Source: Caenorhabditis elegans
Lineage: Eukaryota; Nematoda; Chromadorea; Rhabditida; Rhabditidae
Direction of reading: 5' to 3'
DNA length: 64,000 nt
NCBI RefSeq assembly: GCF_000002985.6
Contig: NC_003281.10
Location: forward strand, 6,696,001-6,760,000
The notes under the pieces were generated by a model that saw only the letters and a list, made by a program, of their open reading frames with translations, was not told the origin of the DNA and did no database searches. The translations under genes and the position numbers were made by a program. Positions 32,283 to 44,700 of the stretch are shown in pieces. Within the stretch, counting starts at the first letter, position 1; every line of letters begins with the position of its first letter.

Positions 32283-34260
32283 TTATGAGTTGGAAATGTC
32301 TGAAATTATTACAACTTTTCAACATTTGTATCTTAAAATTACCGTGTCTTATCTGAATAACGATGACGAACATTATTTGAGTGACGATTCTTCCTATCAA
32401 GATTGTCCATGCTCCAAAATCTAAAATTTGAACTTTATGTATATTTTTAGAATTTTCAAAAACAATACAAATTTGCTCCGACTCTCCGATGTTCTGCACG
32501 CCAAGAAAGTTTTAAGGTTACTGTAGATTATATTTGTTAGGCACGCTTTGAAACCTATTTTTTTATTTTTCTGTGTTTTTTACATTAAACATTTTGTCTC
32601 AGAATACGTAGACCTACTACTTCATGTAAGAAGTATCTACAAAACTACAGTAACCTTACCTTAAAGGCGCATGACTTCTTTCAAAAGTATCAGTCGTGAC
32701 GGGTTCTCGGAGTGTCGTTGCGAGCCAATCTCTGTTCGCATCATAATTACTAATTTTGGTAACAATGAAAAATTACCTGACAAATTTCTGAGCAACCGAG
32801 CTCAATTGATAATAAGATTTACATCCGGAGAAAGCGTGCATTCCGAGAATTGAGCAAAGTCTCTCTTGTTGACAAAAACAACTTTTTATCGTTCGATCCA
32901 TTTTGTAGGATTGGTCGTAGAATCTTTAACAGTTCAAGTTATTAGGAAAACTAGTCGAAACCGGGTACGACTTACCGAATATATTTAGATTCGCATCCAC
33001 CTCCACAGTTATATGGATTACAATCTCCATCGATTGGTCCTTTACACCATTGAGAATTATATTCATATCGTTTTGGTTTGCTGAAATTCAATGTGAACAA
33101 CTACAGAAAATCAAGGGTAGCACAGTAACCTTAACAATGAAAAATTTAATCGAATGGATTAAAAATTTTAGTTTATCTTTTTGGACCGCACAAAAACTAT
33201 GGAATAAACTAATGAAAAAGTAAGCAAGAATGCAAGCTACAGTAATCTTGAAGCCGCATCAGAAACTCTTTTCTATAAATGAATTTTCCGCGGTGGAACC
33301 CAAATTTCCATTTCCAGATATCTTGAGTGAATTCAAAGATCAAATAGTGTGTATTTGTAACCGAACCTCAGAATGACATCTCAAACATTTTACACTTTTT
33401 TCTACAAACTTACACTCATCCATCTCCTCCTATCCCCATTTTTTTCTCATCCTACCCCCCGACCTCTCTGAAGCAGTTTCCTACCACCGTAAATGTAACA
33501 TTTTATTCGAAAATGATCACCATCTGGTTAATGGCAAAAGACCGCCCGCAGAGCATCGTAGAGCAATGCAAAAGAAAAGAGCAAAAAGCTGAGATTTGCT
33601 GCTCATTACGAGCTCGTTGAGTTGAGGATTTGGGGCCTCCGTCGCAAAAGCTGAAGCTATTTTGCTCGAAAAATCATGACTGATTGTGTTAATGGGTAGT
33701 TTTACGGTGATAAAACAGTTTTTTGGATTAGTGAGGTACCTTATTACGAGTGTAACTACAGTAAACCTTTCCTATTTGCCCAGTGGAACAAGGAGAAATT
33801 ACTTTTTTTTTCGGCTATTTCATGATTTTGCCTACAGAAATTGAAGAAGTTGGCACCTACGCCGTTACTTGATGCGAGACTATACCTTACAATATTTTCT
33901 AAACTTCTTGCCAGTAAAAATATAATTGTTTTTGGAAAACTCAACATCTAATAGTAAGTGAAAGTTCTATAGATAAGATCAGAAATGAAGTAAGTAAGAA
34001 AAATGGCTCATTTCAGACCTGCTAAATTGGAAGAAACCATCCATAAAACCCATCAATCAAATGAACCAGTACCTGGATAAGCTGTTTGATGAGATATGTG
34101 TTCCGACAGAGCTGATCTGTTCAAAGATGACCAACAAAGTGACAAGTAGTGATGCGATTAATAATGTCATGATGTAGTAGATCAATTGATACTGATAAGA
34201 AGGTGGAGAATTGAAATAAGAAGGGGAGGTGGTCCAGTGGAAGGGAGAAGCTCTTGACAA
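32283..34260 (-). CDS. Predicted two-pass membrane protein with a Cys-rich ectodomain
   Basis: I join five minus-strand exons: 34260-34073, 33080-32976, 32881-32782, 32493-32343 and 32299-32283. They give 186 residues in one frame. The N-terminus has a transmembrane segment (LIYYIMTLLIASLLVTLLVIF). The middle is Cys-rich (QWCKGPIDGDCNPYNCGGGC, then CFCQQERLCSILGMHAFSGC). A second hydrophobic segment (AWTILIGRIVTQIMFVIVI) lies near the C-terminus before a short tail. The topology is like DEG/ENaC channels, but it is far too short and lacks their signature. Weak points are the exon 3 acceptor (AAAAAG) and the exon 3 donor (GTCAGG). An inverted repeat lies in the intron before exon 4. Function unknown. 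Confidence 0.5.
32511..32661. repeat. Short inverted repeat with TTAAGGTTACTGTAG arms
   Basis: TTTAAGGTTACTGTAG (32511-32526) is inverted as CTACAGTAACCTTACCTTAAA (about 32645-32665), and CAGTAACCTTAAC recurs near 33123. This is the CTACAGTA-type motif common in C. elegans dispersed repeats. Confidence 0.6.
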
Positions 34261-36137
34261 CTGACACTGGTCAGAAGAAACTCACGGGAAGAGACGATGG
34301 GAAACATTGGAAACAATTTCTTCAGTTTTTTGTTTTTTTCTCCGCGTCTCGTTGATTCTTATCTTGAAGCTCCACCCCAATAGATGATTTGGGAAGAATG
34401 GTTGGGTTGGGAAAAAGCTTCTGAAAAATATTCCCGTCGAAGTCAGATGTTTAAAGATGGAAAGACACTTTTAAATGAAACTCAATCATTTTGGATACAA
34501 TTTCTCAGCTGGCGGTCGAACTGGAAACCAAGCTGGAAACCTTGGGAAAACAACCCTGTTACTTAATATATAAATAAATGAAGCCTAGAAAAAAATCGGT
34601 CATCAATCCAATTATTTTCCAGGAACCAAATACCTAAATTGTTTAGGAATTGAGTAATAAAATAAATATTTCTGTGACGTCACTATCTTAATCTGCCATT
34701 TCACTAAAAAAGTCTAAAACTAATTTCAGGGTTTGGTGTTTCTATGCCCGAAAAGACTTCATATTCCACCTGCCAATTTTCGCCTTGAAAACTTGTGCTC
34801 CAACACTCACAAAGACTTTTCCTCTCTGCCTGGTTCTTCAGCCATTTTTTAAATGTTGTTTTAATTTTTATTTATCAAGACTTGACTGATTGACAGTTAA
34901 AAAATTATAGTTGATAAAACAGGAAAAAGGTTTGTTCTATCGTCATATCAAAATTGTAATAGTCGGACGTTCAGGGAATTTATTATGATTCAGTGAAGGG
35001 TCCTAGGGTAAAATACAAATATTTTAGACAACAAAATTGGTAGATGAACTATAAAACTTCGATTATTTTTTTTTTTGCAAAAGTTTGCACAGTTTTATAG
35101 AAGAAAGTATTCAATTGTTGTTCTTTTGTTCGTCTATGTTCCGATTCTCAAAACATTTCGAAAATTCAATTTCGAAAAAAAAACACTCTTTCTCGATTAG
35201 AAGAATCTCGTGGTTTCAGATTCAAACATTGAAATGACTAGAAATAGAAGAAAGTCAAAGACTACAGCTACATCTCATCCAGAGTTGCATTTGGAAAAGG
35301 TGGACCCCATGAAAACAGGTAATTGAATATTTTTTAAAATTAAATTTTCAATATTTTCTAAATATTTATCAGATAATCTGCTGTTTTCACGAAATTGAGC
35401 ATTCACGGTTATTGTTGACTTAGCTTTTAGTTAACTTATAAGTTGTTCCAAAAACTTTTGGAAATTGCCAATATTGGGGTCAGAAAGTGCGCTCTGTCGA
35501 ACTGTCCAACAAAACAATTTTTAAGCGATTTCTGTTTTTTTTCCGTCTTTTTCTTTGAGTTTTCTTCTTTTTTTTTGCTAATTTTCAGCTATTTTACAAA
35601 TAGAAAATTGTATTTCTTATTTATATTCATAAAATACAACTTTTGATTCCTAGAAATAAGTAAGGGAGTAAAATAAAACGAAGAAAGTACGATGTTCCAA
35701 TTAAATCCGACTCTTCGCAGCTGTCATTATTGAAATTTGTTTTTCAACGTAAGCGATCTCTCTTTTAACTTTCAGAAAATAAATTTAAACTCTGAAGTTT
35801 AGCAAAAACGCCTATATTTAACACGCGTGCCCACTTTACCCGTTAGATGCCTTCGCACAAAAACTAATTTCACGATTACATCTTATTTTCTCGCTCGCGG
35901 CGCTCCTCCGGCCGAGCTGGGGGTGTGCATGTTACCTGAGGAGACCGCCTTTTTCTCAATTTCTTGGGTATTCATCGTCATGGTAACCCTCTTTTTGTTT
36001 GCCACAGCAGCAGTTGGCTTATCATCCACCTCCTCTGTATACTTTTCAATCAACGTCTCCACATGTATTCTGCATAGCCTTCATACTATATTGACTCGCT
36101 AAAGTATTGTCCAAAAACTAACTATCATCTACAAAAA
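34261..36137. other. Intergenic region upstream of odr-4 and of the Cys-rich gene
   Basis: No gene I can support. Short ORFs occur (34384-34566) and a possible two-exon 42-residue peptide (35234-35318 joined to 35589-35632), but neither has supporting features. A GC-rich patch at about 35895-35955 (CTCGCGGCGCTCCTCCGGCC) is unusual for this neighbourhood and lies 200 nt before the odr-4 start; it may be part of the odr-4 promoter. Confidence 0.35.
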
Positions 36138-37846
36138 ATGACATCAACACTTGCAATTCCAGTTACAGAATCCATGATTCTGTTTGACGTCCAACTCCAG
36201 GAATGGGTGACCAAGTCAGCGAAGAATCACGAATTTGTTTTATCCGATAAAGGAATTCCGGCGTCAGCCTACTTTTTGCTCGGATCATTCTGCTCGGATG
36301 GTGACATCCACGTGGCATATGCTTCCAAATGTCCGGTTCATAGCAGTGCATTGGAAGAGGTAAAGGATTTTACTATATCACAATTTTCATAATAGTAATT
36401 ATTTTCAGAATGCTACAGAATCATCAAAGATGCTGGAAGACGAATGGATGTCAGATCACGCAGAACGTCTTCTCCGAATGCTTCCCGGTGGAATTCATGT
36501 GGTTGGAATTGCCTGGTTCTCAGATAAGAAGACTTTCTCAGATCGGAAATCACATATTCACAAGACATTGGGTCGTATTCAGAAAATGAATAATCAAATC
36601 ACAACGGCTAATGTGGATGACTCGATTTCGGATAATATGGTAGGTATCTCAAAATTAGAAAAATTTGCAATGTATATTTTATTTTTCTGGGAAAACAATT
36701 ATTGTAAAAACTAATAGTTCCTTTCAGATATTGCCAATCCTTTCTTTTCAAAAATCAGTAATATTCTTTCACTTTCAGATCACAGTGTTCTTCGAGACCC
36801 CATCCACCACCCCCATCGGTGCCATAATTGATGTGACCAATCGTGGCAACGATAGTGCCCAAAAAGTTCAATTTCAAAAACTTGAATGGATTTCTTTGGT
36901 GACAAACGCATCTGCTCGAATTGTGCACAATGTTCCAGTTGACACAGGACGCCCAACTGACTTCTACTCTGACTTGGTAGTCGCCACGAAAAACTTTGTG
37001 AATAATTTATTCCAATGTGAATTTACACTTCTTGATGGTGAGATCCGTGATGATAAGGAGCCACTGATCAAAGATATCAAGAAGAATAAAAAGACAACGA
37101 TTGAGGCACAATTGTTCTTGAATCCTCTTTGTATGTTTTTTTCTGTTTTATTTGACTATGAGACCAATCGTCAAAAAGTTCTAGATAACCGAGAGCTCGG
37201 AGCTATCGATGATATTGCGTCCAACATGCACGAAGTTCTTTTTGACATTGAAGTTCGCGCAGCTGTTCCAATCAGATCAACAGTGAAGGACGCAATCCGA
37301 GCAATCAAGCATCATTTAGTCAGGAATCTGTTTGCAAGAGTTGGTTAGTTGAAAACAATTTTTTTGAGTTTTTAATGTTCAAAATATCTATTTCAGAACT
37401 TCACTACGAATCGATGGAAGTTGTTGAAGAGGAACGATCACCAAAAACTGGAATCACCGTCCATCAACTACCTCGTCCAGCTACTACAGTACTCTACACA
37501 CATCCAGCAATTCTCATCAATGATTTCCTCTTTGAGGCTGATAATGTAGAAGATGCACAGAAGAATTTTGATGACATGATGGATTTACAGACAAGCATTG
37601 GTACAAAACATCTTTTATTCTTCGAATTTCGACTAACAAATTTCAGAACACGTGGATGAAGGCTGGGAACGCGCGCTGACACCAGAAGAGATGGAAGCTG
37701 TGCGAACACCGATTGAGGATCTTCATTTCGTTGACTTCGATGGATCAAGCGATTCATGGTGCACAACGAAAACCATACTGATTACTATTGCATTGATTAT
37801 CGGACTCTTGGCATCCATTATTTATTTCACTGTAGCACATTCCTGA
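36138..37846 (+). CDS. odr-4: ODR-4, membrane protein needed for odorant receptor trafficking to cilia
   Basis: ODR-4 acts with ODR-8 in the ER of chemosensory neurons to mature and deliver GPCRs such as ODR-10 to cilia. Exons 36138-36359, 36409-36639, 36779-37343, 37397-37600 and 37647-37846 give 473 residues. Family features are the N-terminal half (SAYFLLGSFCSDGDIHVAYA, LLRMLPGGIHVVGIAWFSD), which resembles an MPN-like fold in vertebrate ODR4. A conserved central part follows (FFETPSTTPIGAIIDV, LEWISLVTNASARIVHNVPV). A single C-terminal transmembrane helix (ILITIALIIGLLASIIYF) ends the protein. I recall a slightly shorter published length (about 445), so one exon may be trimmed, perhaps near 37130 where LCMFFSVLFDYE is read from a T-rich stretch. 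Confidence 0.93.
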
Positions 37847-37991
37847 GCTAGTTTTCCCCGAGCATTATGACGTAATTTTGCATATTTTCCAAGTATTTAT
37901 ATATTTTTTCTCTGTGATAAAATACTTCATTTAAATAATCGAATAAGTTAAATCGCATAATATTAAGTATCGAGAATTCGCGTGAAAGATC

Positions 37992-38520
37992 TTATGGTTT
38001 AATATTCGTAGAGATCTCCCCATCACACAACATTGCGTATGCATTTAAAACCACTGGTGTACCTGCATTCAAGACTTCTTCCGCCAATCTGGAATGAAAT
38101 TTGTGTATACAACAGATTTCGCACAAAACCGCATTTATCAGTATCCATTTGATATAGATACGATTTTCTTTATTATATACTATACATAGGAACTTTTTAA
38201 AACCTCCCATTGAAGTATGTTTTTTTTTTTGGAAAAATAACTTACTTCATAGCGGTCACGCATGAAACAGCAGTTAGTGTAACCTTGATTGATTTTTTAT
38301 CGATTGGCTCTCCTGTGGCGTGCACATCTGGGTGGCTAGTCCTAATTGCGTTAAGGATTTCATCTTTAGTGGTCGTCGAAGTCTCGAGCTTATGAAAAGT
38401 AATTGTGACAGTACTTGGAACATCGGATTGAGGAGTGCTGTGCTGAGTCACTGGTGCACACATTTCGGCAGCTCCAGCAAAAGTTACAAGAAGCAAAGAA
38501 ATAGAAATTAGAGCAGTCAT
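37992..38520 (-). CDS. Small secreted protein, member of a local two-gene family (copy 1)
   Basis: Two minus-strand exons (38520-38246 and 38088-37992) give 123 residues. The N-terminus is a signal peptide (ISISLLLVTFAGAAEMCAPV, cleavage expected near AAE). The mature part is Thr/Ser-rich, then an alpha/beta-like segment (VTITFHKLETS, HATGEPIDKKSIKVTLTAVS). Three cysteines are placed like those of the related gene at 39968-40642: EMC after the signal, a middle C, and one near the end (AYAMLCDGE). The family is unknown to me. The intron lies at the same position and phase in both genes, evidence for duplication. Confidence 0.8.
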
Positions 38521-39967
38521 GTTTTTTTTTCAGAAATAGGCAATAAATTGACTGACTCTTCCCACGAAACGCCATCTTTTTATACCGTACTATTTGTGGA
38601 CCTACATATTTTTTTGGTGTTTATAGAAGAATCATAAGATGTCTCTGTTTGATAATCTCGTCTCTGTTTTGATGTCTCTGTTTGATAATCTCGAAAAGAC
38701 CAAAAGAACAAACTATACAACTATTGATACTACAATAGTTTTTTATTCAGCTTCATACTTTAATGGGAAGCTTCATGTATACTCATGATCTACTGTATTA
38801 TTAGTACAACATTTAGTACAGTGAAGTTTGGTCAGTGGAAATGCTTTTAGTTTGATCAATAGAGAAATTGTAAGTATAAAAAGAAAACTCGGAGAAATCA
38901 CTTAAGATATATAGGGTAGAACAAAATAATGCCAAAATCCTGGAAACAATTTGGAATTTTGTTTTCAAACAGCTGTGCAAAGTAATTATGTAACGCAAAC
39001 CTATATATTTTAAAATCAGTTATTTAACAAATATGCAACAAAAATCAAGCGAACGGGTTCGTTCACAACTGAAGGTTTTGGGCGTGCCCTGATGGATTAC
39101 TGTAGTTATCGTTTTTACCTTACTATTAAAACAAACTTCCAAAAAATGAGAATACCACTTTTTGGTGGCACTTTGAAAGAGTTGCAGAAGACACATCAAT
39201 ATGTTGTGTGGAAATTAGGATTTTTGACTCTAAAAGTATCGACTACCTGTGCTCATTACCAACTTGGTAGTCTTTTCAAAAACTAATTCATCAAAAATGA
39301 ACATGATATTCTGAAATAACGTGTTCTCAGCTTTCAAAAAAAAATTTCCGTTCCCCATATCCCAATTTAATTTTTTGTCATTTTCCAAAAGGCAAACATT
39401 CGATTTCATTTTTCGGAGCGGAGGACGATTTTCGAGATGAGCATTATTTTCTTTATTTTTTCACACCTGATAGAACACTGAAAATGAGAATTTTTCGTCT
39501 AAATTTCAAGTTTCGGCGTTTTTATGAGTGAAACTGATTTTTTTTTGAAAAATGGCCTGTAACTTGGCTCAACATGAAAATATCAACACACTTGAAATTG
39601 AAAAAAAAAATGTGTCAAAATATTTTTAGTTACTACTCAACGAAATGTTTCTTCTGAAATTCAATGAATCAAAATTAAGAACAAATGAATCAAAATTAAG
39701 AACAAAAATTGAGTATTTGTTGCAACTTGAGAGAATCTGATGTCTCAGCTCTTTTTTTTTTTGAATTGGCAGTAGATCATTCCGTGTTTGTGTTGGATTG
39801 TGTTAGTTTTAAAATGCAAATGTGATTATGAGATTTGTCTATTGTCTTCAAACATAAACTTGTCAGTTTGCGAACAATTGTTGATCGGAAATGTTTATTG
39901 ATTAATTTAAAACAAGACTTTGAATCACCATAACCCCAAATAATAAAAAATGACAGTTTGAATAACT
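38521..39967. other. Region between the two small secreted protein genes
   Basis: About 1.4 kb of low-complexity AT-rich DNA with homopolymer runs and one imperfect direct repeat (GTCTCTGTTTGATAATCTCG twice, starting 38641 and 38672). A tandem duplication AATGAATCAAAATTAAGAACA occurs at about 39663 and 39684. No gene. Confidence 0.4.
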
Positions 39968-40642
39968 TTAGATTGTAGAAGTTTGGGTATCGCATCGAAC
40001 AGTTGCACTTGTGACGAAAGAAGTCAGATCCTTGACGGCTTGTGCAAAACTGAAATATATCAATTAGTGTGGTTAAAATGAGAAAGGTAAAATTTCCGAA
40101 TTAATTAATTTATTTATTTATTTATTTACGCTCGCGAGACGTGGAAAAAGTTGAAGAAAAAAGAAAAATGTACACATACAATAGATCAATACAATACACT
40201 GAATAAGAGGGATAGAAACAAGAAGAATAAATAGAATAAATACTATTTCATGCATTTTCAAGTCAGAACTAATCTGTTTCATTAACTTTTTCACTTACAG
40301 TTGAGCAGCTCCGCAATCAGCATTGATGGCCATATACTTCAGAACACTTCCACCTTCAACTCCAGTAGCAACTTGCTGATGAGCCTTGTTCAAAAGCTCT
40401 CCGAACTCCTCTCGGACATATTCATCGATTTTTGAGAATTCAGCGTCTCCAGCAGACGTCAATGTTGTTTGGAATTCGATGTGAACAAGACCGGATCCTT
40501 CGACTGATCTACGTTTTCTTGCACCACCTGTAGCTGGAGCAACGGTTGTGGTTGTTGTTTCAGTATGTTGCACGCTTCCACACATCTCAGAGATTCCAGC
40601 AAAGACAGCGAGAAGCAGGAAGACTTGAATTAAAGCAGACAT
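39968..40642 (-). CDS. Small secreted protein with a furin-type site, local family copy 2
   Basis: Two exons (40642-40299 and 40049-39968) give 141 residues. I chose the ATG at 40642 (MSALIQVFLLLAVFAGISEM) because it aligns with the start of the paralogue at 38520; an in-frame ATG at 40672 exists. After the signal peptide comes a Thr-rich stretch (HTETTTTTVAPATGG) and RKRRSVEG, a dibasic cleavage site absent from copy 1. The rest (LVHIEFQTTLTSAGDAEFSK, AINADCGAAQL, VRCDTQTSTI) keeps the Cys spacing and intron phase of copy 1. It could be a propeptide precursor. The intron contains a dispersed repeat. Confidence 0.8.
40105..40233. repeat. Dispersed repeat, copy 1
   Basis: TTTATTTACGCTCGCGAG, then GTGGAAAAAGTTGAAGAAAA, ACACATACAATAGATCA and ATACAATACACTGAATAAGAG follow in the same order and orientation as in the copy at about 44606-44734. 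It begins with an AT-rich (TTTA)n microsatellite. It lies in an intron of a secreted protein gene. Confidence 0.85.
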
Positions 40643-41334
40643 TTTTTTAGAGACGGATGATATTCTGCACAAATACTCTGTCTTTTATAGGATTCATGTA
40701 TAGACACATTATTTTCACTTTTATAATTTTTATGGCATACCGTGAATAGAAAATTTTTTAATGGAATGTTGAGAAACTGACCAGTACAACGACAACTACT
40801 GTTCAAATAAGGAAAAATAATAATTTTCAGTCTGTGTACATGTTTGTAGGGAAACGGAACAAAGTCCAGTGTTGATCAAGTTCAAAAAGCTCGACAACTT
40901 TTTCCTTTTTCTTAAAAAAAAATTTTCAGCGTATTTTTAAGTGAGAAAAAGAAGGGCGTAGGGCGATCAAGAGACTAGAGGAGAGCAAAACAGTACAATT
41001 TCGAGATAATCCAAGTTTTGTGCCTGACAACCGCACGATTTACACACTTTTCGAAATTTTTAGCAATCTCGAATATAGCCTGTGCTTTTTAAAAATGAAC
41101 ATCTTAATTTTGTCTACTTCTGAATTTGTTTTCCGTCCACATTTTATGATGCTTCGACGTTCCCATTGGAACTATCGGAAATCAAAAATCCCATAATTTT
41201 GTTTATGTCGTTGGCATAAATCGAATTATAATGAAACAAATAAAAACGACCAAAACGTAACGTAAGTCAATATAAGACACGTATCAAAATTTCCTATAGT
41301 TTTCGGATTATTTTGAACTTTCCAATTTGAGTCA
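40643..41334. other. Intergenic region
   Basis: No gene seen. It holds the promoters of the secreted protein gene (-) and of the small lysine-rich gene (+). A TATA-like CTTTTATAGG at about 40680 is 35-45 nt upstream of the secreted protein start. Confidence 0.35.
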
Positions 41335-41747
41335 ATGGAGGTGTCTAGATTGTAAGCTTTATTATTTCCAAAGTCTGGTTAAATACAAGATTTGATTTCA
41401 GTTGTGAGGAGAAGGAAATCAACAATTACCAAAGTCAGTTGGAGGCTCGGAAACTGAAACGTCAAGAGCTCATGGAAAAGTTTGCAAAAGAGCGACATAA
41501 AAGAAACCGGGAGAAGGAACTGAAAAAGTTGTCCGAGGGTCGAGGAAAATGGTTCAAGGGTGTAGAAACTAGAAAATCAAATAAGGAGAAAAAGAAGAAT
41601 TCGAAGAAGATCGAGGATGCAAAGAATAATGAGGGAAGTTCTGGAGCGTTGAAAATGGAACAGGAATGTTGTCTGGAAAACGTGAAGGAAAAAGTCGTGA
41701 AGATGATCAGTGTTGTCAAGGCGGAGATTAAGAAGGAAGAAGTATAG
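41335..41747 (+). CDS. Small lysine- and glutamate-rich protein, unknown function
   Basis: Two exons (41335-41351, 41402-41747) give 120 residues. Exon 1 encodes only MEVSR plus two bases and ends at GTAAGC; exon 2 follows TTGATTTCAG. The protein is strongly charged, with predicted coiled-coil character (KLKRQELMEKFAKERHKRNR) and Lys runs (NKEKKKNSKKIED). It has no signal peptide or membrane segment and is probably nuclear or nucleolar. The composition alone could arise by chance from AG-rich DNA, but intron, start and stop are consistent. Confidence 0.5.
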
Positions 41748-44700
41748 ATGAAGATGGTAACAATCAATGATTATGAATTAAAAGGGAGAATGTGAATAAA
41801 TTTCGAGACATAGACGCATATAAACGCATAGATACATCGTTTATAACAAATTGTGAATTTTCTGGCTTTCTTGGCGTTTCAGAAAACTTCGAAGACGAAT
41901 TTCCCGAAACCCGTCTGGTTGAGTTTTTAGTAGCCCTGAAAGAGTATGTTTCAAGAAACCTAGAAATTGTGTTAATTATTTACTTGAAAAATCTGGAAAT
42001 AAAATTATGGAGTACATTATGGAGTACACATTCGAAACGTTTTACATTGTGAATTTTGAGAAATTTAGAAATTTACTTCGAGCGAACTGATTACTAATTC
42101 ATAAGATTTCTCCGTCGTCGGGTTGCGCTAGCAAAAAAGTTCTTCGTCGCAAAAAAAGGTTTTCGCTTTTTGATGTTTGTCAACATTTTTATCCATTTTT
42201 TGACCCATCTGGTTTTTCTCCGTTTGGAACTTTACTTTTTTGTGTTGTTCTAAATTCCATATACGTGTAAGAGTGCAAAAAATAAAAAATAAAAAATAAA
42301 GAACAAATAAAATGAGGTCACTGATGTGTTGGGCAACATTGAAATAGAGGAATAGAGAAAAGGATTGATGGAGCATCTAAAGTGTCTCCCAAGAATATCC
42401 ATTTTCAGAAAGAACTAGAGAAAGGGACCATCTTCTTATTCTTCTCGATTTTCACTTTCTATGCAACGGAAGAGAAACAAAAAGAAAATGTTTGCTCTTA
42501 TTTACGTTATTATTTTTTGCTGTTTAGTCGTTTTTTTGTTAGCGTCTCTTCAAAGTACCAACAATTTAACAATTTCCCTCAAAACTTGTTGGCGGGCCCA
42601 AATCTGTTTCTAGTAGCTTCAAACTCTATGGTCTGGCATACTTTGTCCTTTGGCGAAACTCCATGGATCGATATGCATCGCCGTTCGGGAAAAAACCAAT
42701 TCAAACTTTATAAAAAACTCTCGAAATGCATCTTAGAACACCTCAAATGCTATACCTTACCTGTCTAAATTCTTACTTCTACGCAGTCATGAAAATCTGT
42801 GTTTTTCTTATATCCATTTTCCATGATGAATAAATAAATTTCAATTTCAATTTCAAAATGCCTACCTGCCTGCCTACAAGGAAAACATGGCTTAACTGAT
42901 AAAGTACTGAGCTTAACTGATAAAGTACTCTAAAATGCCGCTCTAATAGTAAGTTTCCGCATAGGTATGTTAGATATCGAATTAGATCTCTTTATTTCTT
43001 GCCTCTTCAGATATCTTTAAGATAAAACGTTCGTTCAGGTTCAGACTATTTGATTTTTGAAACAAGACAATTATGAATCATGTTCCGTTCCTCTCATATG
43101 CATGTATTGCTTATTTTAGCAAATTTACACCGTATGAACTCTTGATAAAAAAGAAGTAAAACCATTAGCTTCCTACTACTCTTCTGTCCAAGCTCAAGCT
43201 GCTTTTGAGCTCATAAAAACGCGTCGAAATTAATGCGATCTTACACACCACTTTTTGTGCCCGCGGCATGTCAGACTCATATCACTTAAATGTGTTCAAC
43301 ATTTGTCTTCATCTACAAATTGGTGGTCCTTCGTTTCAACTCTTGTCAGTGTTTAGAAGAAACAAAAGTGTTTTAGTAGAAGCAGAGGAACAACGCAGAT
43401 ATTTATATTTCTAATTGCGTGAAATAGTCTCTCTGGTTACTCTTCAAGATATCAAGGTTTCCTTGTTTGGTTTTGGTAACTGCTATTTTGCATTTTTATA
43501 CTACTTTTTTCCGATTAGTACTTCTTTACAATTGTATAATTCAACGTTTGGTCGCCTTGCACTTCATTGCTGAACTTTTTCAGCGTATATCTTAATTGTT
43601 AAAAAATCAAAATTTTGTCACCTGAAAAATACATACTATACCTTTTTATATAACTGTGCAGACAATTTCATAACATTTCTGAAGTAGAGTGGTGGGTGCA
43701 AAACTGATAAAGCTAATACGTATTTTCTGCCGAAGATCCATTATCTCTTGACACGGCTCTGTTCTATCATATCCCATAGAAGCATAATTTAGATGAGAAC
43801 ACTATTTCACTCCTGAACTCTTGAAGTATTTTTCTATTATTTTAATTTCCAAGTTCCATGCCATTATCACTGTTCCATGTTCCTTCCCACTCTCCTTTTC
43901 TCCATTTTTGTTTAATTTTGATTCGTTCCATGTAATTTGATTCTTTTTGGGAATCCCGCGTTCTCCGTCTCCACCGTCTTCTGCCTGTCTCCTTGTTTCA
44001 TTATTTTTCTGCAAAAATGATCGACGACCTCTTTATTCGTAGAAAACGTTACAGTAATCTTTCCCTCTCTCCATCTATCTTCAGAATAAAAAATAAACAA
44101 ATTCCGAATGTCCTTGGCAAAGTAGTGAAGCAATATTTCCCGCTATCGTCTATTTTTTGTGTTGCGACTACGACCACACCGGGGTTTTAAAAATAAATCC
44201 TAATTTTCAAAGGGAGTTGGCATCTGGAAAATGTTTGGAAACCGATTGTAAACACTTCGTACGCCTGCGCACGTTTTGTGCACTTTTTTAAAGGGCCCAT
44301 ATGGAAAAGTTTAGTATGATTCAAAGGAACGAGACAACTTGTTTTGCAGAGCTTTTCATTTACAAGTTTTAATTTCTGCATTACTGAAACTAGGGGCAGT
44401 TTTAAATAGGTCCAGGTGAGTTCAAACACCTGTTATGTGAACTTTGATTTAGATATTCCGCTAGTTTTGTGTGTAAGATTAAGTCCAAATTTCTATTTAG
44501 AGTCTCAAGCTTTCTGCTAAAAAGCTAAAAAATGAAGCTAAGACCCAGAGGAGTTAACGTCAGAAGTAGGATTTGGTATGGGTTGAACCCCCAACTTCAA
44601 ATATATTAATTTAATTTAATTTAATTTATTTACGCTCGCGAGGAGAGGTGGAAAAAGTTGAAGAAAAAACACATACAATAGATCATAAATACAATACACT

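Noticed and set aside
35234-35632. Possible 42-residue two-exon peptide
   Set aside because: Splice phases agree but the second exon is only 44 nt in AT-rich DNA, with no signal peptide or similarity to support it.
41792-42052. 86-codon ORF just after the lysine-rich gene
   Set aside because: No upstream signals or recognisable domain; it lies in what is probably 3' UTR or intergenic AT-rich DNA.
42270-42305. A-rich (AAAAAAT)n patch considered as a CRISPR-like or regulated repeat
   Set aside because: Simple low-complexity microsatellite in a eukaryotic genome; no spacer structure.
42382-42768. 128-codon plus-strand ORF
   Set aside because: Begins with a non-ATG codon, has T-rich low-complexity translation, no splice structure and no family motif; likely chance.
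43802-44133. Overlapping minus-strand ORFs of about 70 codons
   Set aside because: Charged, repetitive translation in two overlapping frames is typical of purine-rich non-coding sequence.
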